In this document: piece after piece, positions 55,561-64,000 of the stretch
Numbering within the stretch: position 1 is the stretch's first letter
Layout: each line of letters starts with the position of its first letter
From: Zoroaster sp. YZ-2022
Lineage: Eukaryota > Echinodermata > Asteroidea > Forcipulatida > Zoroasteridae
DNA: 64,000 bases
Direction: 5' to 3'
NCBI GenBank assembly: GCA_029582265.1
Contig: CM055819.1
Location: forward strand, 31,287,164 to 31,351,163
Translations under genes and position numbers: made by a program
Notes under the pieces: generated by a model
The model's input: the letters and a program-made list of their open reading frames with translations, nothing else
The model's database searches: none
What the model was told of the DNA's origin: nothing

Positions 55561-55728
55561 CCTGTGTTGGTTTTTTTTTCGCAGACACTATGAAAGTTCT
55601 GAGTATGCAGTACTTCATACATTCGTTGGTGTAAGGCCAAAAATCAAATCTATTGTTTTGTGATACAATTATCAATTATTAAAAAGGGAATTTTTTTTTT
55701 TACATTGAGTGATCTTTGCTGGATTTAA
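55561..55728. other. Septin intron with T runs
   Basis: TTTGTGATACAATTATCAAT and GGTGTAAGGCCAAAAATCAA near 55630; the second resembles sequence at 62220. Nothing coding. Confidence 0.35.
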
Positions 55729-56525
55729 GAATTATTATTATTATTAGTCCTCTTCGTCCCAAGTGGGACATAAGGCGCCAACGATCTGCCCCCAACGGGA
55801 CCGGTCCTTCACAGCATGCTGTGCCTCGCCCCATGTCAAGCCCATCTCCTTCAGCTCGGCCATCACAGTACGTCTCCAGGTTGTTCTGGGCCGCCCTTGC
55901 TTCCTTCTTCCAGGTGGTGTCCATCTAAGGGCAGTCTTAGGGATACGGTCCTGGTCCATTCTAAGGACATGCCCAAGCCATCGGATCCGGCGGCGTTGAA
56001 TCTCCAGCACCACATTCTGGCTCTTTGTTTTCTTATACAGCTCTTCATTTGAGATCTTGTTAGGCCAGAAGATGCGACATATTCTCCGGAGACATCCGTT
56101 GTGGAAGGCACTGATCTTGTTCATATCGCCTTTTACCACTCGCCAGCACTCGGCGCCATACAGCAGAACTGGCTTGACAATACTGTTGTACTGCTTCGAC
56201 TTCCATACAGGCTGAAGTCTTGCAAATGCACCGCGAGCTTTCCCAAGCCTTGCTTTGATGTCCTTCTGTGCTGCATTGTCCTTTGCGTCGAGGCTTCCCA
56301 GGTAGGTGAATTCCTCAACCAAGTCAAGTGGTTCACCATCTGCTGTAATTGGTGCATCTGGAGTGGCATTGATGCACATAACCTGGGTCTCGGAGGTGTT
56401 AATATTCAAGCCTGCCTGTTTGGCAAACCTGCTGAGCCTGTCGGTCTTCTCCTGTAGGTGGCAACGTGTTGTGGAGAGAGCAGCAAGGTCATCCGCAAAG
56501 TCGAGGTCTTCAAGTTGGGAAAAGA
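55729..56525 (-). mobile_element. Non-LTR retrotransposon (LINE), 5'-truncated
   Basis: The 221-codon minus-strand frame (55744-56409) plus about 38 more codons upstream gives the C-terminal half of a reverse transcriptase. The catalytic FADD box (LEDLDFADDLAALS) is at about 56490-56510. Then come LYGAECWRVVKGDMNKISAF, CLRRICRIFWPNKISNEELY, RRIRWLGHVLRMD and GRPRTTWRRTVMAEL. This is the widespread RTE/CR1-like LINE ORF2 tail. The frame looks intact to its stop, so the copy is young. The 3' tail on the minus strand is (TAA)n at 55729-55745. It begins about 190 bp before septin exon 56718. Confidence 0.88.
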
Positions 56526-56717
56526 GTGTCCACTCTTTGCTTTTGAGTTTGAGTCACGAACAGTCAGAGTTCCGAGTCACAAACGGCCTTGAGTCCAAGT
56601 CCCAGAGGTCGAGTCCGATTGTTTCCGAGTCATTGTACATGGTGACTAAAAATCAGAGTACATGTCACAAACTGGTCTGAAAAGTTTTTTTTTGTTTTGT
56701 TTTGTATCCTTCCCCAG
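56526..56717. other. Septin intron end with GAGTC-rich repeat
   Basis: GAGTTTGAGTCACGAACAGT, CGAGTCCGATTGTTTCCGAG: a degenerate (C/A)GAGTC-rich tract like that at 42040-42190. The T-rich tract TTTTGTTTTGTATCCTTCCCCAG then leads into the final exon. Confidence 0.5.
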
Positions 56718-56893
56718 TCGAAAACCACAACCACTGTGAATTCTCGAATCTTCGCGACATGCTGATCAGAACACACATGCAGGACTTGAAGGAGGTCACG
56801 CACGGTATCCACTACGAGAACTTCCGCTTTGAGAGACTCAACAAGCGGCAGAAGAAATGCGACAAGGCCGAAGACCAAGAGAGTAGATGCTGA
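56718..56893 (+). CDS. SEPT9: Septin, last coding exon with stop
   Basis: The acceptor TATCCTTCCCCAG opens a 176-nt exon ending at TGA (56891-56893). It encodes [40 protein letters not shown] and [18 protein letters not shown]. The first part is the conserved end of the septin unique element (human SEPT9: VENTTHCEF and LRDLLIRTHMQ). After IHYENFR only about 25 residues remain, highly basic then acidic. There is no long coiled coil, which separates the SEPT3/9/12 group from SEPT2, 6 and 7 types. Possible polyadenylation signals AATAAA are at 58922 and 59582. An alternative longer tail through an unseen splice is possible but not supported. Confidence 0.93.
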
Positions 56894-56933
56894 GAAATAG
56901 TGAAGGGTAGCTGTTTTAGATTAACACAGTGTT

Positions 56934-57322
56934 AGGCCAAAAAACAAAAGTGTCCTGTTTCTGGTCCTAGGTTGGCTTCAAAATCGGTGCGGTGATATGC
57001 TTTTTTTACTTTTTTTTTTTTCTTTTTTTTTTCTTGCCAATGTGATACATGTAAACATGGTTATTGGAACCAGACCAAATTTCCCATACACAAAGTATGG
57101 TGGCTAAGAGAGGCCTCACAAATCAAGCACATGTTCATACCCCTATGTGAACAAGTCATTAAAAGCACAGCACTGCAGAATTCCAATTGATCCAGCAATT
57201 GGACATCGTTTCATAGCCAAAAAAAAAAGAAAACTAAAAATGCTGATGCGTGGGTCTGATGCAACGCGCGCGGGGACCAGAAACCGGAGACTTTTTTGGG
57301 GGGGGGGAGGGGGGGGGGGCTT
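56934..57322. mobile_element. MITE family G, copy 5
   Basis: Left GGCCAAAAAACAAAAGTGTC and TTTCTGGTCC; right GACCAGAAACCGGAGAC, T's and a G run. Contains TACAAAGTATGGTGGCTAAG. Lies 40 bp after the septin stop, so it is probably in the 3' UTR. Confidence 0.82.
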
Positions 57323-57652
57323 ATTTTAAGAACATCCAATTTGACTTTCTTGTTTCGTCCGTCAATGTTATTGCCAATGGGCGGTGAAAAGTCTGAAAAA
57401 TATATTTTGTGATCGTAAACTACTTTGCGAATAACGTGTGTATTGTATCTTTGTCTAACTTGTGATCTGTAATTTGCCTGTGAAGTTACTGTAACTGTGA
57501 AGTTTAAAATTGACCAATTACGTTAGATGCATTATTGAATTGAACAGACACAGTATTGAAGAAAAGCACTGCTAACCATTGTTTAGTTTGGTCGTCACAT
57601 TGATAGACAATATCCTGGGAGGTAAGGTCGAAATATGGTGATCATAAGGGAG

Positions 57653-58033
57653 GAGGGCCAAAGTCATGGTACAGCCGAGCCTTTGAGAGGCCCGGCCAGG
57701 CCTGGGCTACCTGGCCTCCTAATCTGTCTTTTGTGAGTCCTAATTCTGTAACAATACAGTACCTGCCAATCAACCTAACCTGGGCTTCTGAAGAGCCTAT
57801 AGCCCCCAGGCAAGTAGAGCTCATTATAATGGCTGCAGTTGTGAACAAAAGACAGCTGAGGTATCAGTCAAGTCTGTGTTAACAATAAGAGCTATTTGAG
57901 ATGTATTCATTACTAAAGGGTCTTTTGTGCTCAGCTAGGGGATTATATAGGCCCATAGGCCTGGGCAAAGCCTGGGCCTGGCCAGGCTTCTCAAAGGCTT
58001 GGCTGTACCAGGACTTTGGCCTTCCTCCCTAAG
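57653..58033. mobile_element. Foldback MITE, CCTGGC-rich arms
   Basis: Left arm GAGGAGGGCCAAAGTC, GTACAGCCGAGCCTTTGAG, GGCCAGGCCTGGGC; right arm GCCTGGGCCTGGCCAGG, CTCAAAGGCTTGGCTGTACC, GACTTTGGCCTTCCTCC. Arms of about 60-70 bp and a loop of about 230 bp. No ORF. Confidence 0.8.
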
Positions 58034-58109
58034 CTAGACCCAGCATGCATTACTCAAATTGGCAAGCACAACTAACTGCACACGCACACCATGATACTTG
58101 ATGGGAATA

Positions 58110-58230
58110 TGGCCGGTGTTGATAATTATTACTCATGGCTGAAACTCTCACAGGTTGGTTTTCTGTACATATCTCTTGATTCTTAGAAAGTATGGATGCA
58201 TTCACAGGCGTTTCACCAAACCAATAGTGT
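58110..58230 (+). repeat. Dispersed repeat D1 flank with 59-bp-type unit
   Basis: CTGAAACTCTCACAGGTTGG is followed by CTGTACATATCTCTTGATTC, AAAGTATGGATGCATTCACA and GGCGTTTCACC. It is a single unit of the 59-bp minisatellite (inverse of the 3-kb array) on the D1 flank. Confidence 0.6.
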
Positions 58231-59015
58231 AAAGATTCATATCGAAACTGTCAAATCCGTGAATTTGTGACACAAGAAACACCAATTAAGCATGTGTGTG
58301 TAAGCGTAATGCAAAACAACACTCTGATTGGTTCAATTCCTAACTGCATCCCCGCCCCGCGTCTTGACCAATCAGATTGTCTGAAATATCTGGGGCATTT
58401 ATTCATTCAAAATCAAATCTACAAAAAGCAACAGTGTTTGTTTCCATTGGAGCAGGCAGGCATGGTCCACCTCCTTCCTGCTTCTTAGGGTCGTAAGATG
58501 TGAATTTCAGTGCTTATACTTGGTGCTATTTTTTATGTTCAACAAGGAGCAAGTTTGAGTGCCGTCTAGTGGTTCACAAATGGTTGATCACTATTTGACA
58601 ATGCTTTCTCTTTAGTACAAGAGTGCTCGAGCGACCATAGTCGAAAAACACAAAGGGTTTGTTTGTTTGTTTGTTTGTTTCACTCCAGATCGCGGGTCAG
58701 GATCGTGTGATATTGCGCAGTGCGAAAACAAATGGAAACTTTTGGGATCCAAATCCATGTCGTAGCTCAGCCACTAGATAATGCCTGTTGTATGTGGCTG
58801 TGTGCCAGACTATGGCCGAACCGTGCCCACGGGCAGAATCCATCTGCTAAATTTAGTTTTTTGTAGTGACAAACTGTCTTAGTAGTCATTCAATGGCAAT
58901 GATTATTTGTGTTGGCCTTCAAATAAATAGTTTCAAGAAGCTTTTTTTAGGTTATTCATGTTGATTCTATGAATTCGGTAATGATTTTCATCTTGTTATT
59001 TTCGTTTGCCCCATC
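58231..59015. other. No recognised gene; possible septin 3' UTR
   Basis: A (GTTT)n microsatellite is at about 58660-58680. An imperfect pair GAGCGACCATAGTCGAA and CCAGACTATGGCCGAAC lies at 58628 and 58805. AATAAA at 58922. Nothing coding. Confidence 0.35.
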
Positions 59016-59016
59016 T

Positions 59017-59240
59017 TGGATCTAGCACGTATACACTGCGCGAACAGGATCACCAAATACAGGATCTAGCATGTATCCACTGCGCGAACAGGATCACCAA
59101 ATACAGGATCTAGCATGTATCCACTGCGCGAACAGGATCACCAAATACAGGATCTAGCATGTATCCACTGCGCGAACAGGATCACCAAATACAGGATCTA
59201 GCATGTATCCACTGCGCAAACAGGATCACCAAATACAGGA
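59017..59240. repeat. Minisatellite, 44-bp unit, about 5 copies
   Basis: AGGATCTAGCATGTATCCAC, TGCGCGAACAGGATCACCAA, ATAC repeated every 44 bp with few changes. Contains a TGCGCGA word per unit. Confidence 0.92.
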
Positions 59241-60005
59241 ACTGGATCAGTAAACTGTCTAAAACCGCACGGACTGTCTGGTGATCGAGATCCGGATAAT
59301 GTGAGAAACAAACACACCCAAAAGCTCATCAATGGTACCCTGCTGATAAAGTTTGAGACAAAAACATGATACCAGTGAAGCACCCATGGCAAATAGACTG
59401 GTTCCAAGTCATCTCGAATAGTCAAACCATCATCGTCAAGACAATGGTTCGCGTTAAGCTAGGCCAACTGTAGTTAACCGTAGCTCTCACCTGAACTTGC
59501 TTAAAGTCTGATTAGACAAAAATTAATACGTAGATGAACAGCCTTGATAACTGATAAACAAACCTAATACCTATTGTAATGAATAAAAATTTTTGTACAA
59601 TTTTTTCACGAAGAATGGTATCAGTTTTTTGTACATTGCAAAACGGCTCGATGACTGCTGAATAATTACTCCAAATCCATTTACGTGTTTTATATCTTGT
59701 GGTATCAACAACAGTTTTATATACTCTGTGCTTATTATTTTGCATTTATTTATTTCAGTTCGTAAATATCATTCGAAAGGGGAAATCCGACTTCTCCTAA
59801 CTTTGCCAAAATATTTCATCGAAATAAGGCTCTGCAAATATGTACATGGAACATTTTTAGAGGCAATCGACAACTAACAGTAGAACTGACTTTGTATATA
59901 CAGGTAAAGTGTAGGAATGGTCATTCAGAAATAACCAAATAGTTGAATGTATTAACCTTCACTAGAAATAATTTTATTTGAGGTGCTGACATTTTTTTCA
60001 CTAAA
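59241..60005. other. No recognised gene
   Basis: AT-rich. Nothing supported. Confidence 0.3.
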
Positions 60006-60011
60006 GTGAAA

Positions 60012-60222
60012 TGTGACTGGCTCTGGCAAAACCCTAAACTTGGACCCAATTTTCAAAAAAATAATAATAATTTTTATAAGAAAAAAAATATAAGAATTTT
60101 ATTTTCTGATTTCTACAAATCTGGTATCAAATGAAAGAGGAAAATCTAGAGAATCAAACTATACCAAAATGTCACTTTTGAAAATTGGGTCCAAGTTTAG
60201 GGATTTGCCAGATCCAGTCACA
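60012..60222. mobile_element. MITE family H
   Basis: Inverted ends TGTGACTGGCTCTGGCAAAA and GATTTGCCAGATCCAGTCACA, followed inward by CCTAAACTTGGACCCAATTT and AAATTGGGTCCAAGTTTAGG. Arms of about 48 bp with an AT-rich loop. Confidence 0.85.
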
Positions 60223-60289
60223 AATAATTTGCAGTTTGAATAATAGGAAAGAGTATTCTTTCCCTAAATTCCACATTAGAATCAATAGA

Positions 60290-60445
60290 ACAAATCTGAA
60301 TGCATTTTCACTCATTTTGACACAATATAATATGCAGAAACTTCCACAGGTTGGTTGTCTAGATTCAATGAAAATAAGCATACTTATTATAAAAGCAGAT
60401 TTACCAACATTACCAGTGCTGTACCTTCCCTTCAACGTGTAAATT
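60290..60445 (+). repeat. Dispersed repeat D1 flank with a single 81-bp unit
   Basis: AATCTGAATGCATTTTCACT, GAAACTTCCACAGGTTGGTT and then one degenerate 81-bp unit (ATAAAAGCAGATTTACCAAC, CAGTGCTGTACCTTCCCTTC). It shows the pre-expansion state of the 81-bp arrays. Confidence 0.65.
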
Positions 60446-60679
60446 AAAGTCATTCATATTAGTATAGAAATATGTAACATTTTCATAATAAAAAATTACA
60501 TTTAACGAACTGTTATTAACATTTTATTTTTAATGGAATTCAGAATTGGAAGCAGGGGATCCCAATATTTCAGGTAGTCAACTTATTATCCATTTTCTCT
60601 TTTTTTTGTTTTTTGATCAAACTTATTTTATAACTGGTTGTAAAAAAACACTGACGATTAATAAGGGAAATAAATTTGT

Positions 60680-60835
60680 CGTGCGGTGTTTGACACAGGA
60701 TAAAGACTGATGGGGTCGTGGCCACGGGCCATAAAGGACTGAGCTGAAGGTGAGGTCCAATATCACCTGTTGTCATGCGGTGTTTGACACAGGATAAAGA
60801 CTGATGGGGTCGTGGCCACAGCCCTGAGGTCTTTA
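60680..60835. repeat. Direct duplication, about 105-bp spacing
   Basis: GCGGTGTTTGACACAGGATA, AAGACTGATGGGGTCGTGGC occurs at 60683 and 60778. A further inverse word (GTCTTTATCCTGCA) closes the region. Confidence 0.8.
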
Positions 60836-61119
60836 TCCTGCAAAAAAGATGCAAAACATTAAACTTTTAATCCCATTCTTAAATGCCCATCTCAAATTTT
60901 GTTTTCTTCAAAATTTCAATATCCAGTGTCATTTTGTATTGGAAAAAAATTTAAAAAAAAAACAGAAACTGACAAATCCAACGTTTGAGAACAGATAGAT
61001 GAAATTCCAACTCGGCCTGTGAGTTCACGTTTATATTTACCTGTATATAAACATCTACACTCTTTATAACGCGCGCATTCTTGCAGGTCGATCATTATTG
61101 CAGCTGGTCTTTACAAGCC

Positions 61120-61465
61120 GTTAATACATCCCAACGTGATCATGTTTCGTCAAATAGGATTGTCTTAACTCTCTTGGGCATTTATGAATTGCTTGTTTAG
61201 ATTGAAGTAACAATTTTTCATTTGATGAAAGGACTTCCACGGGATGTATGCCAATTTATTATTTTCTATTTTTTTATTTTTTTATTTTTATTTTTTTTGT
61301 CTATAACTGACATAGCTATATATCCCAACGTGCTTATTTTTTGTCCAATAAGATTGTCTTAACTCTCTTGGGCATTTACGAATTGCTTTTCAGATTGAAG
61401 TAACAATTTTTCATTTGATGAAAGGACTTCCATAGGATGTATGCCAATTTATTATTTTTTATTTT
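61120..61465. repeat. Direct duplication, about 145 bp, spacing about 200 bp
   Basis: ATTGTCTTAACTCTCTTGGG, CATTTGATGAAAGGACTTCC and GGGATGTATGCCAATTTATT recur with few changes at 61160-61275 and 61353-61465. Confidence 0.85.
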
Positions 61466-61557
61466 TTTTGTTTTTGGGGGGGGGGGTTAAATATGTTGTT
61501 TATAATTGATGTAGTTAAGTGACTACTATTATACTAAGGGCCTGTATTGATAGTAAT

Positions 61558-61910
61558 GTGGAGTGTCGTGGCCGAGTGGTCTAGCTTACCGGACTCGAGT
61601 TCTGGTGTTAGCAGCAGAATGTGGGTTCGAATCCCGGCCGTGACACTTGTGTCCTTGAGCAAGACACTTAACCATAATTGCTTATAGGGGCAGAGGCAGT
61701 TTAACAACTGCCTTGTTCTGGACTAGTTACCCCTCCCAGTCCTATTCGCACCGTGAAGAGGCTGGTTATTAACTTGTCTTGTTTCGGTGTGAGGGGCTGG
61801 TTTCTTCAGTGTGGAGTCGTTGTAACAACTTAATGACTGAGTAGCCCCCACCTTGGAGTGGCCATTGGCCTTGTGTGGGGCGAATTGCATTTAAAAAAAA
61901 TTAAAAAAAA
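61558..61910 (+). mobile_element. tRNA-derived SINE, complete head
   Basis: The tRNA-like head is 61565-61644: GTCGTGG (acceptor), TGGCCGAGTGG (A box), GGTTCGAATCC (B box, about 61624), CCGTGAC (acceptor 3'), Leu/Ser-like with a long variable region. The same GTGTCCTTGAGCAAGACACT follows as at 3790, then a body unlike the other SINEs (CTGGTTATTAACTTGTC) and an A-rich tail at 61888-61910. Not a free-standing tRNA gene because of the attached body. Confidence 0.75.
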
Positions 61911-62440
61911 TAAAAACTTTTGTAACCCTTCAACTTGTTTTGTATACCTCCAACAGAGGAATTGTTATTATGCAGGCAATATATATATGCAATTATATTT
62001 CACAATATTAAAATATATGCTTTTTATAGATCAGTTTAAGGGGAAGGGACAACTTTGGGTATTTGGTACCATATATGTTACTTTCAACCCCTCTATTTTT
62101 TTAAGGAAATATATCAAAACTATCCTGTTAAAAATTTATTGATTTTTTTCCTTACACCGACGTATGTATGTCGCATGCTCGGTGCTTTCCGAACCTGCAA
62201 TGTTTCATACATTACGTCGATGTAAAGGCAGAAATCAAATCAGTTGTTTGATTGTTTCAAAGGTGCTTTTGTTTTTGATAAAACAAACCCAAAAAAATTC
62301 ATGTTTTTTTTCTGTGTTTATGTTTTACTACAAAATAGTTGCCATTTGGCAAGTTTTGGTAAATTCAACATAACAGTTCCTGTAGATTGATGAAACTCTT
62401 GCGTCGGGTGATAAACAATTGATTTAATTTTGCCCTGCAC
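61911..62440. other. No recognised gene
   Basis: AT-rich. ACACCGACGTATGTATGTCG and CTCGGTGCTTTCCGAA near 62155 resemble 62443-62480, suggesting two copies of one repeat. Confidence 0.4.
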
Positions 62441-62442
62441 CG

Positions 62443-62590
62443 ATGTGTGTATAGCACTGTATACTCGGTGCTTTCTGAGTGTCTGTGGGAAAAAAAAAAT
62501 TCACAGGCGACTCGGGCGGGATTCGAACCCACGACCTTCTGCCTACTAGTGCAGACGTCTTAACCTCTTGACCGCCGAGCTTGCCCGATG
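62443..62590 (-). repeat. tRNA-like head of a second SINE family
   Basis: Minus strand: AAGCTCGGCGGTCAAGAGGT as A-box region and GGGTTCGAATCCCGCCCGAG as B-box region, about 60 bp apart. The following unit (ACTCGGTGCTTTCTGAGTG on the plus strand) also occurs near 62190. I call a SINE rather than a tRNA gene. Confidence 0.55.
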
Positions 62591-63455
62591 ACGATTGGCC
62601 GGCTAGAATCGTATATATAACAATTCATGTTTTCGCCAAGATGAAAGCATTTCAGATGAAATAATTTCTCAGGATGATTGATAGGGTGCCAACTGTACAC
62701 CAAGTCAAATTTGAGATGATAATTAATAAATCTGATAATCTTGTAATAATCAGAGTCGTATCTTCCCTTTAAGCTGCTTAATTGATTATTGAATAAATTT
62801 GATTTGTAAGAATTATTTGTTAATTTGATCATTATTTGATAATGTGCATTCTTCCAATGACAACTACTACAGGGGAAAGTTAACTCACCATTTTTTTATT
62901 TATTTAAAAAAAAAAATTTTTTTTTGTAAGCATAACTCTGCAGGACCGTAGGATGGTTTGAAAAGGGGTGGGGTCTTGTTTTGGAGAAAGTTGGAACTCA
63001 AATTTGACAGGAAGAAAATGTTCATAAATTTATTTCGGAATATCCCATTGTTGCATGGCAACATTTCAATAAGTTGGTCCAGGGGAGTAGGTATGTCATT
63101 CCTCCCCCCTCCCTTAGCCCCAGCATATAGGCTCGCTGGGGATTACAGATTGACATATTAATCAGTTTTAATACGTTCATTCAAAATAAATGATAAATGC
63201 TTCTGGCTTTTTGCAAATTTGCAAATTGTACATGGTTAGTTGAGTCTGAGTTCAAGTCACTAAAAATGTAACTTGAGCTGGACGCTAAGTCCAAATCACA
63301 AGTCATACAATTCTGCCTCGTTTTGTTTCTTTATTCAGTCGAAAACTACGAAAACTTAAGTTTCTCTAAAAGGAGAGGATAAAAGCACTGGTGCTTGAAG
63401 CTTCTTTTCTTTTTTTTTCAAAAAAAATATACTTTTTGTTGATTTACTGAGGGTA
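62591..63455. other. No recognised gene
   Basis: AT-rich with A and T runs at 62906-62925. A third GAGTC/AAGTC-type tract is at 63238-63305. Confidence 0.35.
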
Positions 63456-63895
63456 CATTTGTTTATGTGCAGTTCATTGTGAGGAGGAAAATTATCATTC
63501 TCAAAGTAATCACTTTAAGAAATTATAGTCAAAACAAAATATACATTAGAAAATAATACTATCAAGTGTACGGTCTTTAGTCAATAAAGACCGTATGTTT
63601 GTTTATGTGCAGTTCAATGTAGCTGTACCCTTATGAAGAGGAAAATTATCATTCTGAAAGTAATCACTTTGAGAAATTATAATCAAAACAAAATATACAT
63701 TAGAAAATAATACTATCAAGTGTACGGTCTTTAGTCAATAAAGACCGTACATTTGTTTATGTGCAGTTCAATGTAGCTGTACCCTTATGAGGAGGAAAAT
63801 TATCATTCTGAAAGTAATCACTTTGAAAAATTATAATCAAAACAAAATATACATTAGAAAATAATACTATCAAGTGTACGGTCTTTAGTCATTAA
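63455..63895. repeat. Tandem repeat, about 140-154-bp unit, three copies with a hairpin
   Basis: TTTGTTTATGTGCAGTTCA, GAGGAAAATTATCATTCT and AATACTATCAAGTG recur at about 63461, 63601 and 63755. Each unit ends in a TACGGTCTTTA / TAAAGACCGTA stem (11 bp, 5-nt loop), intact in copies one and two and broken in copy three. The first copy lacks 14 bp (AGCTGTACCCTTAT). Confidence 0.9.
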
Positions 63896-64000
63896 AGAGT
63901 AATGGAAGATTAAAGCTTTTTAACATATTCTCATAAGAACCATTATGTGCCTTTCTTTGCTGCTTTTCAATTTGTTCAATTAACCTTTTTGAAAGTTGTC

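Noticed and set aside
56881..56893. Septin continuing past the TGA through a donor at GAGA-GTAGAT
   Set aside because: Weak donor, and the stop position gives a tail length normal for the SEPT3/9/12 group.
61565..61644. Functional tRNA gene (Leu/Ser-like)
   Set aside because: It has A and B boxes and acceptor pairing, but is fused to a SINE body and A-rich tail, and the same sequence is dispersed in truncated form.

Overview
This looks like a window from the nuclear genome of an animal, most likely a marine invertebrate deuterostome; an echinoderm is my best guess. It is AT-rich, has short exons with GT-AG introns in a very repeat-dense setting, and carries tRNA-derived SINEs, CR1/RTE-like LINE tails, Helitron-like elements and many MITEs. 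The species guess is inference from repeat style. I see no bacterial genes, operons or CRISPR arrays.

One gene is clear: a plus-strand septin of the SEPT3/9/12 group. Nine phase-compatible coding exons lie at 26231-26374, 41765-41938, 44469-44603, 47794-47875, 49384-49521, 51022-51139, 53548-53643, 53955-54051 and 56718-56893 (stop TGA). The first visible exon opens with a split codon, so at least one exon lies further upstream. The visible part encodes about 386 residues: an acidic N-terminal extension, the G domain (G1 P-loop split across an intron, DTPG, AKAD), the septin unique element and a short basic tail without a long coiled coil. A weaker candidate terminal exon of another plus-strand gene is at 5775-5865, with a possible 3' UTR to about 7.14 kb.

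Most of the rest is mobile or repetitive DNA. 0.2-1 kb: TTAA-flanked MITEs. 1.0-3.5 kb: a 59-bp minisatellite split by a 1.9-kb DNA element carrying a repeated internal motif. 3.8-11.3 kb: a SINE and a cluster of Helitron/Helentron-like elements with about 147-bp internal tandem repeats. 15.6-16.1, 23.5-24.35 and 36.5-37.2 kb: arrays of an 81-bp unit. 20.95-22 kb: a Helitron-like 3' end and a 20-bp satellite of about 29 copies. 26.4-27.9 kb: a decayed hAT transposon with 8-bp target duplications. Scattered throughout: at least a dozen TTAA-flanked (piggyBac-like) MITEs in several families, five copies of a roughly 0.4-kb MITE, foldback elements and LINE 3' ends.

The most unusual point is inside the septin gene. 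Two introns (after the P-loop exon and after the SUE exon) each begin with a tandem array whose unit includes the last bases of the exon plus the 5' splice site. Each array was later hit by a DNA transposon. In the second array every complete copy is a 30-nt, frame-preserving mini-exon look-alike between a CAG and a GTAAGG-like donor. A second unusual point is a dispersed repeat family whose same flank hosts two different minisatellites (59 bp and 81 bp) at different loci.
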